Shown in pieces: positions 18,111-28,102 of a stretch of DNA of 64,000 nt. The DNA is taken from assembly GCF_001025155.1 (NCBI RefSeq), contig NZ_AP012322.1, positions 1,860,001-1,924,000 of the forward strand, read 5' to 3'. Source of the stretch: Bifidobacterium angulatum DSM 20098 = JCM 7096 (lineage in GTDB: Bacteria > Actinomycetota > Actinomycetes > Actinomycetales > Bifidobacteriaceae). Position 1 is the first letter of the stretch. Each line of letters starts with the position of its first letter. The notes below the pieces were generated by a model. It worked only from the letters and a program-made list of their open reading frames with translations, did no database searches and had not been told where the DNA came from. Made by a program: the position numbers and the translations under genes.

Positions 18111-21100
18111 TCAGTTCAGCGCATCGAGCCTATGCAGGAACGCAGCCATATCCTGACGATACACACTCACCATGCCACAATAAGTGCCATCAGGGTAACC
18201 CGTGGAAACGCCGGAGCCGCCCAACCAACGAATATCGGAGGCATGCGGGGTTGAATCTGTCACATCGGCAAAGCCGCGAGACTGTACGCCGACACCTCTG
18301 CCAGCCTTAGACGCAAGTCGGTGTAGGAACGCAGCCATATCCTGACGATACACAGGTTCCATACCCCGATAGGTGTCATCCGGATAACCTGTGGAGATGC
18401 CAGCGTGCGCCAGCCAGAGAATATCCTCTGCGTGCGGAGTATTACGATTCACATCACGGAATCTTGCCCAATCGGTAGCTGTCGGCTTCCAGGAAACCGC
18501 ATCCGCAACACCCATGCGAACCGCCTCACGGCGCAGAAACGCGGCCATATCCTGGCGCTTGACCGTATCCATGCCACGGAACGTACGCGAACCGTCCGAC
18601 TCAAGCCAACCGGTGCTAATGCCCGACTCAGCGGCCCATGCAATGTCCGCCGAATGAGGCGTAGACGAAGACACATCGCGGAATGTGATGGTCACCTTCC
18701 AATGGGCGTATACGGTCACATCGGCCGCCCCCATCACGTTATTTTTCGTCACCTGTTCGCCGCCAGACCTTTCGGTATACCATCCAAGGAATGAATACCC
18801 CGAACGGTTTGCGGTCGGCAGATCGCCATACCTATCGCCATAGGCCACGCCACGTGATGCGGTAGAGACATAGCCACCGTTCGCATCAAAAGTCAGGACA
18901 TACGCACTTACGGTCACCGTGGCATACACCTGGATATCGGAGCCGTTGAGTTTGCCGTTAACCTTGAACGTTCCGGGGTTCCGGTATTGGCTGAGTGCTA
19001 CGGAATCCCAGGCCACTTTCTCCGTCGTCTGCGTTCCATCGGTCCATGTCACTTTAACAGTGGCTGGGAGCACTGGAGCGGTGCCGGTTTTGGTGGCTAC
19101 GTTGACCGGATCGAAGCTTCTCATACCCAGTACTCGTACTGTCACGCGAACGGTTCCGGAATAGCCTTTTACAGTGCCATTAACGGTGAAACTACCAGCT
19201 TTGGCATACTGATCGGCTTGGATCCTGTCCCAGTTGACGGTCTCATCCGTTTCCTTGCCGTTGTCCCATGTAACATGCACGGTTTGCGGCAGGTTCGGAG
19301 CTTTGCCGGCATAGGTTGTGACGGTTGCGGGGGTCTGAACGGATCTGATTGGAATAACAACCTTCACCGTCGCGCTGGCGGTCACATTGTCGAGGGATGC
19401 GTTGACCTTTGTAGAACCTTCACCTTTGCCTTGCACGTCGGCGAACTCTCCGCTGGCTCTCGACACCGCGGCGATGGACGGCGTATCGGAAGTCCACGAG
19501 ACCTTGCTCATGTCCATCTTGGCGTAATCCTTGTGCAGCGGGGACACCACTGTGGTAAGCCTCTTGGACTTGTTGCGGTCAAGCTGGAATTCTGTGCCGG
19601 TCATATCCTTCACGATGTCCTGATTTTGCGCATCGCGTTCGGTTGCGGTCAGTTTAAGCTGGGGCTTGACCACGGCAATGGTGGTCGTGACTTCCTTGCC
19701 ACCGGCTCGAGCGGTAATCGTTGCCTTGGAGCTCGTTTGGTTCAGGGAACTCAGGCCATAGATCATGGCAGTGTCTCCGCTTGTGCTCAGTTTGATGACG
19801 CTACCGTGTGCATCTTCAGCCCAGGTGGTGCGTGTCGCGCTACTGGGGAAGCTCGCATAATCGTGTGCCGGAGTGATCTTGGTGTACAGCTTGAAGTTTT
19901 CTCCTGGAGTCACTTCTACTGTCTTGCCGGTAGCGGAAACCTGCGTATCATCACTGCGGTCAGCCGTGTCTTGATGGGTGTCGCGCACGATGGCGAGCGT
20001 GGCGTCGACCACCTTGACGGTGGTTGTGACGGTGCGACCGGCAAGATTGCCGGTCACGGTCACAGTGCCCGGGGCCTTGGCTGTGATGGTGGTCTTGGGC
20101 GTTGCTCCGGTAGTGCTCACCGACGAGGTAGCGTTCACGGTTGCCACGCTGGTGTTGGAGGAAGTCCACGAGACGGAATTCAACGACGTGTAGTCATGTC
20201 GTGGTGCGTAGCCGAGAGTCAGCTCAGCGGATTCGCCGGCCGTGAGCATAACAGTACCGTTTGTGGCATCCACCGGTTTGGCCAGTTTGCCCTGGTAGCT
20301 CAATGTCAGTTTAGGCTCGCTCACCGATGCGGTGAAGGGGAATAGTACGCCACCGATGGATACGGTGATGGAGCTAGTGCCTGCATTGATGGCGGTAAGT
20401 TTACGGGAACTGTCGGAATCGATGGTCGCCACCGATCTGTTGTTGGAATCCCAATGCGCGGAATGCTGCGTGGCATATGCCGTATGCAGCGGGGCGATCG
20501 CATAGCTGAACTGTATGATTTCACCCACACCCAAGTTAAGAGTGCTGCCACTGCGTACCTCGATGGGACTGGTGCTTGAACCGTATTGCACGGAGACGTT
20601 CGGTGTGGAGGCGTTCACTACTGTGGCGGCGGAGACATTGCCCAGCTCGTCGGTCTGCTGTGTGAAGGTTGTCTTCCCGCTAGTCGGGTTGGTGGTTGCG
20701 ACATTGTGCCGGAACACGAACAGCGCGCCGATGGAAATCGTGGACTGCCCTTTAATCAGAGCACGTACCGTCACCTCATTGGTCATGGGGTTTTCCTGAC
20801 CATTGAAATCAAATGCGGAGCCGGAGGATCGCCAACCGTCTGCACGGATGGTATAGGTCTTGTTGTTGCCGTCCTTCTCCTGGTAGGAGCTTGGGTTGTT
20901 CCACATTGATGTGGAGAACTCGTAGCTGTACTTCTTGTTCTGTGCCGTTGTACCATCGCCATCGAATGTGGGGTAGTACTTCAGCTTCATATCCTCACCG
21001 GCGGTGAGCTGAGTGGTGTCGGAAGCGGTGACTTCCTGGGAGTCCAGAGTGCGCACAAGCTTGAACTTGGTCTTGTGCACTCTGAATTGCGCGGTTGCGG

Positions 21101-21590
21101 TCTCGATCGGCCCACCGCTTTTGCCTCCCCTTGCGGTAAGTGTGGCTTCACCCTCACGCAGAGCGGTCAAGCCGCCGTTATCGTCGGTAAGGCCGATTGC
21201 AGCATGGAATTCATCGGCATCACGCTGGACCGTTTTCCATTGACCTGAAGCATCATCGTATTCGGTCATGGTAATCGGCTGGCCGTTGATATACCACTGA
21301 ACGGTATTGAATTTGACCGGCTGGCCGCTGCCTTGATAGTTCCACACGCTGAGCTGCACTTTTTGCCCGACGGCAAGATCGACAACCTGGCCTTTTTGAG
21401 AGATATTCCAGTTGCCGACCGACTTGGAATCGTCGATTTCGATGCGCATGCCGCCGTCCTGATCGGCCATGGCGAATGGCGCGACGACGAATGTGGCCGC
21501 AATCATGGCCACAGTGCATATCACGGCCGTAGCAGCCGAGAAAACGCGTGGCTGGCGCAAACCAATGCGCCTATGCTGGGGAAACTTCAT
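18111..21590 (-). CDS. Large surface protein with Big_2/Big_4 Ig-like domains, one InlB repeat and three SLH-like repeats
   Basis: About 1159 residues. Signal peptide MKFPQHRRIGLRQPRVFSAA to MADQD. A long N-terminal region holds bacterial Ig-like (Big_2 type) domains, seen as repeated W.S.N.SVATI / G.TT.T / KAPGTVTVTG strands (~300-770). Two Big_4-like domains follow (~775-920; VTWDNGKETDETVNWD and VTWTDGTQTTEKVAWD). Next comes one InlB B repeat (LTFDANGG...GWYTERSGG...VYAHW) and three SLH-like repeats at the end. No enzyme motif is visible. Start 21590 is chosen for AGGAGG 9 nt upstream and the signal peptide. It is divergent from the InlB/SLH gene at 21991. Likely an adhesin or matrix protein at the wall. 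Confidence 0.8.
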   Translation of the reverse strand: MKFPQHRRIGLRQPRVFSAATAVICTVAMIAATFVVAPFAMADQDGGMRIEIDDSKSVGNWNISQKGQVVDLAVGQKVQLSVWNYQGSGQPVKFNTVQWYINGQPITMTEYDDASGQWKTVQRDADEFHAAIGLTDDNGGLTALREGEATLTARGGKSGGPIETATAQFRVHKTKFKLVRTLDSQEVTASDTTQLTAGEDMKLKYYPTFDGDGTTAQNKKYSYEFSTSMWNNPSSYQEKDGNNKTYTIRADGWRSSGSAFDFNGQENPMTNEVTVRALIKGQSTISIGALFVFRHNVATTNPTSGKTTFTQQTDELGNVSAATVVNASTPNVSVQYGSSTSPIEVRSGSTLNLGVGEIIQFSYAIAPLHTAYATQHSAHWDSNNRSVATIDSDSSRKLTAINAGTSSITVSIGGVLFPFTASVSEPKLTLSYQGKLAKPVDATNGTVMLTAGESAELTLGYAPRHDYTSLNSVSWTSSNTSVATVNATSSVSTTGATPKTTITAKAPGTVTVTGNLAGRTVTTTVKVVDATLAIVRDTHQDTADRSDDTQVSATGKTVEVTPGENFKLYTKITPAHDYASFPSSATRTTWAEDAHGSVIKLSTSGDTAMIYGLSSLNQTSSKATITARAGGKEVTTTIAVVKPQLKLTATERDAQNQDIVKDMTGTEFQLDRNKSKRLTTVVSPLHKDYAKMDMSKVSWTSDTPSIAAVSRASGEFADVQGKGEGSTKVNASLDNVTASATVKVVIPIRSVQTPATVTTYAGKAPNLPQTVHVTWDNGKETDETVNWDRIQADQYAKAGSFTVNGTVKGYSGTVRVTVRVLGMRSFDPVNVATKTGTAPVLPATVKVTWTDGTQTTEKVAWDSVALSQYRNPGTFKVNGKLNGSDIQVYATVTVSAYVLTFDANGGYVSTASRGVAYGDRYGDLPTANRSGYSFLGWYTERSGGEQVTKNNVMGAADVTVYAHWKVTITFRDVSSSTPHSADIAWAAESGISTGWLESDGSRTFRGMDTVKRQDMAAFLRREAVRMGVADAVSWKPTATDWARFRDVNRNTPHAEDILWLAHAGISTGYPDDTYRGMEPVYRQDMAAFLHRLASKAGRGVGVQSRGFADVTDSTPHASDIRWLGGSGVSTGYPDGTYCGMVSVYRQDMAAFLHRLDALN

Positions 21591-21990
21591 ATTCCTCTTC
21601 CTCCTTATACAAACAACCAGACGTTTCAACACAAACCGCGATTCCGATGGCGCTCTTCCCAGTCGCCAGTATCTTAAGCAGTTTGCAAACGTCTTCATCC
21701 GACATCTCAGTCGAACGTAAGGGATATTTTAGCGGATTCGACTAACCTTTACTAATGCGCCAGCTCAAAATGGAACGCCCTTGCAATAGTCATTTTGCAA
21801 ACCGTTGCATAGAGTGTTCAATAACCAGAATCAGAAATTACCGTTTTATCTATCTTGCCATTACGACGTAAAATCACCAGAAGCAACAGACTTATTCCCC
21901 CTTTGGAATAAGAGACATTTATTTGAGCGACTTGCATCTGCAATGCTCATACGAAAATGTTGAATTGTTGCCTCTGCTGAGGAGATGACT
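21591..21990. other. AT-rich divergent promoter region
   Basis: 400 bp between two divergent surface-protein genes, with no credible ORF. It contains repeated TTGCAA hexamers (around 21781-21805) and a long A/T-rich stretch. I cannot assign promoter boxes with confidence. Confidence 0.5.
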
Positions 21991-24900
21991 ATGAAGACAA
22001 AAAGAAACCTAAGATGCGGTATAGGAATTCTTGCCGCTCTGTGTTTTGTTGCTTCGCTGTTTGTTCCGGCAAATGCAATGGCGGCAACACAGCAAAATCA
22101 GGTGCTGTCCACCAACAAATGGGCCAATGAATACTCATGGAACTGGGCGAGCACCGTAAAAAGCGATCTCACGGAATTATCCGATGGCCGCTATGAACGG
22201 GTGGAATGGGTATCTGACGCGCTATATGTCGAGCATTACAGCGATTCCTACCGTTTTCTCGACGCTGCAAAGATCACAGCATCCACTTACACGCCGACTG
22301 GTGCCACTCAGGTGATTTGGGGAGGATATTTCGCCGGTTCGCAGTTCAATTTCGTGGTCACCGGGCAATCCAACGACAACGATAGTGACAGCATCGTCGT
22401 CATGCGCGTCACAAAGTATTCAAAGAACTGGAATTATCTCGGCAATGTGGAATATTCCGGCATCAATACATACGACCCATTTAGTGGAGGCTCGCTGCGC
22501 ATGACCGAGATGAACGGCGAGCTGTGGATCCGAACATGCCATGAGATGTATAAGACATCCGATGGATACCATCATCAGGCGAATATGACATTCCGCATTC
22601 GCGAGTCCGATCTGTCCAAAATCGATTCGGAAACAAACGTGTGGAATTTCGACAGCTCTCCTATGGGTTATGTCTCTCATTCCTTCAACCAATTCATTGT
22701 CTCAACGGGGTCGAAGATCTATTCCGCGGACCATGGTGATGCATACCCCCGTGCAATTGTTGCCAAGGACATCACTCCAGGCGGAAGCAAACAAGCTTAT
22801 TATTTCATCAACTTCAAAGGCCAAACCGGCAATAACTACACTGGCTCAACCTTGAATGGCTTTGAAACCGCAAATAATGGTGCCTCCCTGATTGCAGCAG
22901 GCACCATCACCGATCAGAACAAAGCCTATTCAGGCGGCAGTTCCGGCGCCAAGAACATATGGATCGGCGTAGCGCCAACTGACGGATCGCAGGCCTCCAT
23001 CAAATATCTGACGAATTACGAATTCGACGGGAACACGACCGCCACGGATCCAGCTCTGGTCAAGATCAACGAAAACCGGTTCCTGGCGCTATGGAGTACA
23101 ACGGCTACCAATGACTCTACGCATGGCCCCGTTCAATATGTGTTTATTGACGGCCAGGGGAATACAGTCAGCCCTGTCTACAACATGAATGGCGCCCTTT
23201 CGGATTGTCAGCCGATCGTTGCGGGCGACAATGTCGTTTGGTACACCACGGGCGGATCCGACAACTGGTGGTCTTCGTCCGAGGAAGCCCCGACGTTCTA
23301 CACCATCAATACATCAAACGGCCAATCCGCAGCGCATGACGCGACACAATCCCATGTTGTGACGTTCGATTCGAATGGCGGCTCGAGTGTTCAGTCTCAA
23401 AATGTTCGTGTCGGAGCAACTGCAACGCAGCCGGCCACCCCGACCCGCACGGGCTATACGTTCCAGGGATGGTATACCGCTAAAAACGGCGGCTCGAAGT
23501 ACGACTTCGGTCAGGCCGTGACCGGCGACATCACCCTCTACGCCCACTGGACCGTGAACACGTACACGCTCACCTTCGACGGCAACGGAGGGAACCCCGC
23601 CGAAACAACCAGAACAGTGCAATACGGGAACCAATACGGCACACTGCCGACTCCAACCCGCACAGGATACACATTCGCCGGCTGGTATACCGCTAAAAAC
23701 GGCGGCACAAAGGTTACTCCGACCACTACCATGGGAGCCGCAAACACCACCGTGTATGCCTACTGGACGGTGAACTCGTACACGCTCACCTTCGATGGCA
23801 ACGGCGGCAGGCCGACAGAAACATCCCGAACAGTGCAGTACGGCAGCCAGTACAGCACACTGCCTACAGCCACACGAACAGGCTACACGTTCCAAGGCTG
23901 GTACACAGCCAAGAACGGCGGCAGCCAAGTCTCTCCGGCAACAACCATGGGCGCCTCTGACACCACTGTCTATGCACACTGGGCTATCAAGTCCTACATC
24001 GTGGCGTTTGATTCGGCTGGAGGTTCCGCCGTGGATGCGCAGAAGGTGCAGTACGGTTCCAAGGTCGTCAGCCCCGCAGCCCCAACCCGTACAGGACACA
24101 CATTCCAGGGCTGGTACACGGCCAGGAACGGAGGCTCGAAGTACGACTTCGGTCAGGCCGTGACCGGCGACATCACCCTCTACGCCCACTGGACCGTGAA
24201 CTCGTACACGCTCACCTTCGACGGCAACGGCGGCAAACCGACAGAAACATCCAGAACGGTTGCCTATGGCAGCCCATACGGAACCATGCCGACCGCCACA
24301 CGCACCGGTTATACATTCGAAGGCTGGTACACCGCCAAGAGCGGCGGCTCCCAGGTGTATATGAGTACTGCGATGGGCGCCTCGAACGCGACCGTGTACG
24401 CACACTGGACTGCTAACACATATACCGCAACGTTTGACTCGAACGGCGGTTCCGCTGTGGCTTCGCAGAAGGTACAGTACGGTTCACGAATCAACAGGCC
24501 AGCGGATCCGACCCGCACGGGCTATACGTTCCAGGGCTGGTACACCGCTAAAAACGGTGGCACAAGGTATGACTTCGACAAGGCCGTGACCGGCGACGTG
24601 ACGCTGTATGCACGTTGGGCAGTAATCACGTTCCGTGATGTCACCTCATCCACCCCGCATTCCGCAGATATCGCATGGATTGCCGAGGCTGGCATCAGCA
24701 CAGGATGGAAGGAACAAGACGGTTCGTACACGTTCCGAGGCATGGATACGGTCAAACGCCAAGACATGGCAGCGTTCCTGCGTCGCCTCGCAGCACGAGA
24801 TAATATCACCGATGCCGCAACATGGAAGCCGACTGAAAAAGACTGGAATCGATTCAGTGATGTGAATCGCAACACTCCACATGCGAAGGATATTCTCTGG

Positions 24901-25209
24901 CTGGCACACGCTGGTATCTCTACAGGGTACCCAGACGGCACATTCCGCGGCATGGTGAGCGTGTACCGACAGGATATGGCAGCATTCCTGCACAGGCTCA
25001 CACTCCTGGCAGGTAAGGGAAGCGGCGCGGCAAGTCAGAACTTCAGCGACGTGACTGATGCGACGCCTCACGCTTCTGATATCCGCTGGCTGGGCGGCTC
25101 GGGCATTGCACAAGGCTACCCTGACGGCACATTCCGCGGCATGACGCCCGTATATCGACAGGATATGGCAGCATTCCTGCACAGGCTGGACACGCTAGTT
25201 ACCCGCTGA
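21991..25209 (+). CDS. Surface adhesin-like protein: propeller-like head, six InlB repeats, three SLH-like repeats
   Basis: 1072 residues. Signal peptide MKTKRNLRCGIGILAALCFV to ANAMAA. A ~420-residue head rich in beta strands has no family that I recognise (patterns such as FLALWSTTATND and NVVWYTTGGSDNWW suggest a propeller). Six InlB B-type repeats of ~68-72 residues, each TFD.NGG...TRTGYTF.GWYTAKNGG...VYAHW, run from ~450 to 870. Three SLH-like repeats end the protein. GGAG abuts an ATG at 21985 and is 6 nt from ATG at 21991, so the latter is preferred. The repeat block has long near-identical DNA segments, so repeat number may vary between strains. Confidence 0.82.
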   Translation: MKTKRNLRCGIGILAALCFVASLFVPANAMAATQQNQVLSTNKWANEYSWNWASTVKSDLTELSDGRYERVEWVSDALYVEHYSDSYRFLDAAKITASTYTPTGATQVIWGGYFAGSQFNFVVTGQSNDNDSDSIVVMRVTKYSKNWNYLGNVEYSGINTYDPFSGGSLRMTEMNGELWIRTCHEMYKTSDGYHHQANMTFRIRESDLSKIDSETNVWNFDSSPMGYVSHSFNQFIVSTGSKIYSADHGDAYPRAIVAKDITPGGSKQAYYFINFKGQTGNNYTGSTLNGFETANNGASLIAAGTITDQNKAYSGGSSGAKNIWIGVAPTDGSQASIKYLTNYEFDGNTTATDPALVKINENRFLALWSTTATNDSTHGPVQYVFIDGQGNTVSPVYNMNGALSDCQPIVAGDNVVWYTTGGSDNWWSSSEEAPTFYTINTSNGQSAAHDATQSHVVTFDSNGGSSVQSQNVRVGATATQPATPTRTGYTFQGWYTAKNGGSKYDFGQAVTGDITLYAHWTVNTYTLTFDGNGGNPAETTRTVQYGNQYGTLPTPTRTGYTFAGWYTAKNGGTKVTPTTTMGAANTTVYAYWTVNSYTLTFDGNGGRPTETSRTVQYGSQYSTLPTATRTGYTFQGWYTAKNGGSQVSPATTMGASDTTVYAHWAIKSYIVAFDSAGGSAVDAQKVQYGSKVVSPAAPTRTGHTFQGWYTARNGGSKYDFGQAVTGDITLYAHWTVNSYTLTFDGNGGKPTETSRTVAYGSPYGTMPTATRTGYTFEGWYTAKSGGSQVYMSTAMGASNATVYAHWTANTYTATFDSNGGSAVASQKVQYGSRINRPADPTRTGYTFQGWYTAKNGGTRYDFDKAVTGDVTLYARWAVITFRDVTSSTPHSADIAWIAEAGISTGWKEQDGSYTFRGMDTVKRQDMAAFLRRLAARDNITDAATWKPTEKDWNRFSDVNRNTPHAKDILWLAHAGISTGYPDGTFRGMVSVYRQDMAAFLHRLTLLAGKGSGAASQNFSDVTDATPHASDIRWLGGSGIAQGYPDGTFRGMTPVYRQDMAAFLHRLDTLVTR
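23491..24230 (+). repeat. Near-identical duplicated segments within the InlB repeats
   Basis: The 98-bp stretch at 23491-23588 recurs at 24133-24230 with one mismatch, 642 bp (three InlB repeats) apart. This is consistent with block duplication and allows in-frame deletion or expansion by recombination. Confidence 0.85.
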
Positions 25210-25224
25210 CGAATTACCTCAGTA

Positions 25225-25280
25225 TATGGGTGTGGGCCCTGTTCGGGAAGATGTCTTCCCGAACAGGGCCCACACCCATA
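25225..25280. terminator. Perfect 27-bp-arm bidirectional terminator hairpin
   Basis: Positions 25225-25251 and 25254-25280 are exact reverse complements with only two bases between them. It lies between convergent genes, 15 bp after one stop and 22 bp from the other. The stem is far longer than usual. Confidence 0.8.
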
Positions 25281-25302
25281 TTGGCATTTGGACTAACTGA
25301 AG

Positions 25303-26370
25303 CTAATGCTTTATGCCAGAGCTTGCTTCAAATTTCCGTTTTGCTAACTGCGGATAGAACCACTCATTGATTACCGGAACGTGATACAGCAATGCAGCAC
25401 CGATGAGATCAATCGGCAACCGAACGATGAAGCTCAGTAGAACCAGCGGAATCTGTGGGAACAGCATTCGCAATGTTCCAAGGTACATTTGCCATGGCAA
25501 CACATCATCTTCAATCAGATGCACACACAGAATGGCAAGACTTGCCTGCCCGATTCTGCTCAACACGCTTCCCAGCGCCGGAACTCGATCAATCAATTGC
25601 GAAATACCGACAACGCACAATGTTCCCGCAATGCTGCCGATTACAGCCAGAACGGGGCGCGAACCATAATTATTGACGGCCATGCTCATGCCACCGAAAA
25701 ACATGATGTCGACCACCCAAATAATAAACGCAATAGCCCACGCGAAGGGGAAACGTTTCACAACGCCAAGTACATCGCATTTCTTGGCAAGATACCCCAA
25801 GTAGAGGAACGCGGCCGCGCACATTCCCGCTTGGATGCTCCACGGCAGCAGTACGTACTGTGCGGAAACATAGCCGACAGCAAAACACAGCGACACCCAG
25901 ACAGGGGTGTAGGGGAGCCTTGCGAGGCAATGCAACAACAGACGAGCCCAAAACAGCGCAAGCAGAAACCAGATCGCGCCGATTCTCAAATCCACCCGCC
26001 AGAGTGTAAGATTCGAGATATCGCCGCTTCCATATATCGCGGCCATGCCCCATTGCCGCAAGGCAATCGCCCTGCTCTCATGGTCAAGCGTCGCCATGCA
26101 AGTCACGCCGACAAGCACGCACAATGCTGTTACCACGTAGGTGAATAGCAACTGTTTCGCTTCCTTCATCCAACGGAATCGTCTTTCCGGATGCATGAAA
26201 TATCCGGAAAGGATGAAGAAAAGGGGCATATGGAACGAAAAGCAGATAGACAGAACAATCTGGGCCGTGCGGTGTGGTACGAACAGGTTTGTCTCAATGG
26301 CACTGTGTCCCAGTATCACAGCCAAAATGGCTATGCCCTTGGCAATATCGAAAAATCTAATACGCTGCAT
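25303..26370 (-). CDS. Membrane acyltransferase, acyltransferase-3 family
   Basis: 355 residues with about ten membrane helices. The N-terminus MQRIRFFDIAKGIAILAVILGH with the conserved Arg-Asp pair and His of AT3 enzymes is clear, and FSFHMPLFFILSGYF is the second family motif. AT3 proteins transfer acyl groups, usually acetyl, to extracytoplasmic sugars. GAGAG precedes the ATG. It is the last gene of a four-gene minus-strand unit (30832 to 25303), suggesting that it decorates the product of the upstream glycosyltransferases. The SGNH hydrolase just upstream could act as its partner, as in AT3-SGNH pairs. Confidence 0.85.
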   Translation of the reverse strand: MQRIRFFDIAKGIAILAVILGHSAIETNLFVPHRTAQIVLSICFSFHMPLFFILSGYFMHPERRFRWMKEAKQLLFTYVVTALCVLVGVTCMATLDHESRAIALRQWGMAAIYGSGDISNLTLWRVDLRIGAIWFLLALFWARLLLHCLARLPYTPVWVSLCFAVGYVSAQYVLLPWSIQAGMCAAAFLYLGYLAKKCDVLGVVKRFPFAWAIAFIIWVVDIMFFGGMSMAVNNYGSRPVLAVIGSIAGTLCVVGISQLIDRVPALGSVLSRIGQASLAILCVHLIEDDVLPWQMYLGTLRMLFPQIPLVLLSFIVRLPIDLIGAALLYHVPVINEWFYPQLAKRKFEASSGIKH

Positions 26371-26431
26371 ACTCTCTCAAGTCTCTTGTTGGCTCGTTCT
26401 CTCTACCGCTTGCCAGACGTTTTATAGGACA

Positions 26432-28102
26432 TTACAGGCCGAGCAATTGCTGCAATGCACGCCACATCACAACCTGCCCCATACGATTCGGATGGATGCC
26501 GTCCTTATACAACGCCTGCTGTGGCATTCCCGTCGGACGTCCTACGATACGGAATGCCGAATACATCGAAGCGAAGCGCCAACCGTGCCGGCGGCAAAGA
26601 TCCTGCAATACCGTATTCTCCTGTCCCATGGTGAGAGATCTGGGATCGGATAACGTATCGATGTTGGCAAGCACATATACGTTGTCAGCCCCGTACCGTG
26701 CGGCAATGCGATTCAGATAGCTTTCCGCTTCACGCTTGAAATCGTCGCTATTCGAAAGCCTCAATCGGTCATTCGCTCCAAGCAGCACGATAGCGGCGTC
26801 CTCATGTCCGAGAGTCGCATCGCCGATAGAGTTATAGCCCGAATAGGAACCTTTGCCCGGCGCACTGGCATTGGTCATGGATACGCCACGCGATTCCAGA
26901 TAATGCCTTAGGCTGTTAGTAGCCATATCCGTCTGATGGGACGGCTCATAATAGGTGACTCCCTCAAGCCGAAACAACTCGCGAGACGTACATGGGTACG
27001 TGTTCGCCGCTCCCACTCCAGCGGCGATACTGTCTCCAAGAACGCGAACGGAACGATACCGCCCAGATTTGATTTTGTTACCAAACGCTCCTGCAGCGGA
27101 TCCGACGTAATCACTAGGTATGGCAGCCGACCGCCGCGTATCGAGAGCACCGGTGCGGTTGTCAAAATAGTAGGTGGCGTTATTCACGTTCTGCTTGCCA
27201 TACAGTATCTTGCCGCTCGGCCAGCTGTAACACACCGTTTTCCCACCTAGTCTCTGCCAACCGTACTGCACTGCACCGGTATGCACATCCAACAGATACC
27301 ACGCTCCGTCAATAGGCTGTTCCCCATACAGCATCCAGCCCATCTGACGATCGTAGAAGACCCACTTCTGGTCTTTCGACAGGCATACAAAGCCATACTG
27401 CATGGCACCTGTCGATTCGTCGAAGTCGTACCAATGCCCGTTAATCAGTTGTTCCCCGTACTGCATCTGACCGGAGGCATGGTCGTAATATACCCATTTA
27501 TGCTGTGGCGAGTTGAAATAAAAGCCATGGGACATGGTACCAGTGTGCTCGTCGAAGTGATACCAGCCGGTGTGGCTCTTGTCGTAGTTCACATAGCGTT
27601 CCCCGTACAGCATCTTTCCCGTGGTCAGGTCGTAGTAAACCCATTTACCGTCATTAGAAGGAATGTGGGTTATGCCCTTCGCCATCGCACCGGTAGCAGT
27701 ATCGAAGTAATACCAAGCACCGTAGCGGTAATCCTCACCCTTGACCATATGGCCGGCAGCGTCATAGCGTACCCATTTGCCACCATTGGACTGAAGGTAT
27801 ACGTCTTTGTTGCGGGCCACAAAACCATTCTCGTCAATCCAATACCAATTCCTATCCTTGGCATCGTATATTTCCTTGGAACGGACCTGTTGGCCTTTTT
27901 CGTAATAATGTTCCTTTTTTGTGTCCCAACCATTGATCGAATGTGATTCACTATACGCTTCAGAGAAGGATCCCCAATCATTGGGATTTTCTTCACCGAA
28001 GGCATAAGACGTGCCGAAGCAAGCGCTAAGCAACAAAGCTGAAACCGCACAGAACCCCAGCAGCATCAGCTGCTTCAGCCGGACATCCAAGCTTCTTCTC
28101 AT
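26432..28102 (-). CDS. Secreted SGNH hydrolase with GW-type wall-binding repeats
   Basis: 556 residues. Signal peptide-like N-terminus (MRRSLDVRLKQLMLLGFCAV...LLSACFG, where LSAC also resembles a lipobox), GW-type repeats at ~50-335, then an SGNH/GDSL esterase domain (~350-556). Block I GDSIAAG, block III GANDR, block V DGIHPN supply Ser, Asn and Asp-His. Such enzymes remove or transfer acyl groups on carbohydrates. The ATG overlaps the stop of the GT-C-like gene (ATGA). An esterase or transferase acting on the same polymer that the downstream acyltransferase modifies is the natural reading. The possible lipoprotein cysteine would give a second mode of anchoring. Confidence 0.83.
   Translation of the reverse strand: MRRSLDVRLKQLMLLGFCAVSALLLSACFGTSYAFGEENPNDWGSFSEAYSESHSINGWDTKKEHYYEKGQQVRSKEIYDAKDRNWYWIDENGFVARNKDVYLQSNGGKWVRYDAAGHMVKGEDYRYGAWYYFDTATGAMAKGITHIPSNDGKWVYYDLTTGKMLYGERYVNYDKSHTGWYHFDEHTGTMSHGFYFNSPQHKWVYYDHASGQMQYGEQLINGHWYDFDESTGAMQYGFVCLSKDQKWVFYDRQMGWMLYGEQPIDGAWYLLDVHTGAVQYGWQRLGGKTVCYSWPSGKILYGKQNVNNATYYFDNRTGALDTRRSAAIPSDYVGSAAGAFGNKIKSGRYRSVRVLGDSIAAGVGAANTYPCTSRELFRLEGVTYYEPSHQTDMATNSLRHYLESRGVSMTNASAPGKGSYSGYNSIGDATLGHEDAAIVLLGANDRLRLSNSDDFKREAESYLNRIAARYGADNVYVLANIDTLSDPRSLTMGQENTVLQDLCRRHGWRFASMYSAFRIVGRPTGMPQQALYKDGIHPNRMGQVVMWRALQQLLGL

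Noticed and set aside
18987..20345. 452-codon plus-strand ORF
   Set aside because: Antisense shadow of the Ig/SLH protein gene.
23314..24405. 363-codon minus-strand ORF rich in Cys and Gly
   Set aside because: Antisense shadow of the InlB repeats; its periodicity comes from those repeats.
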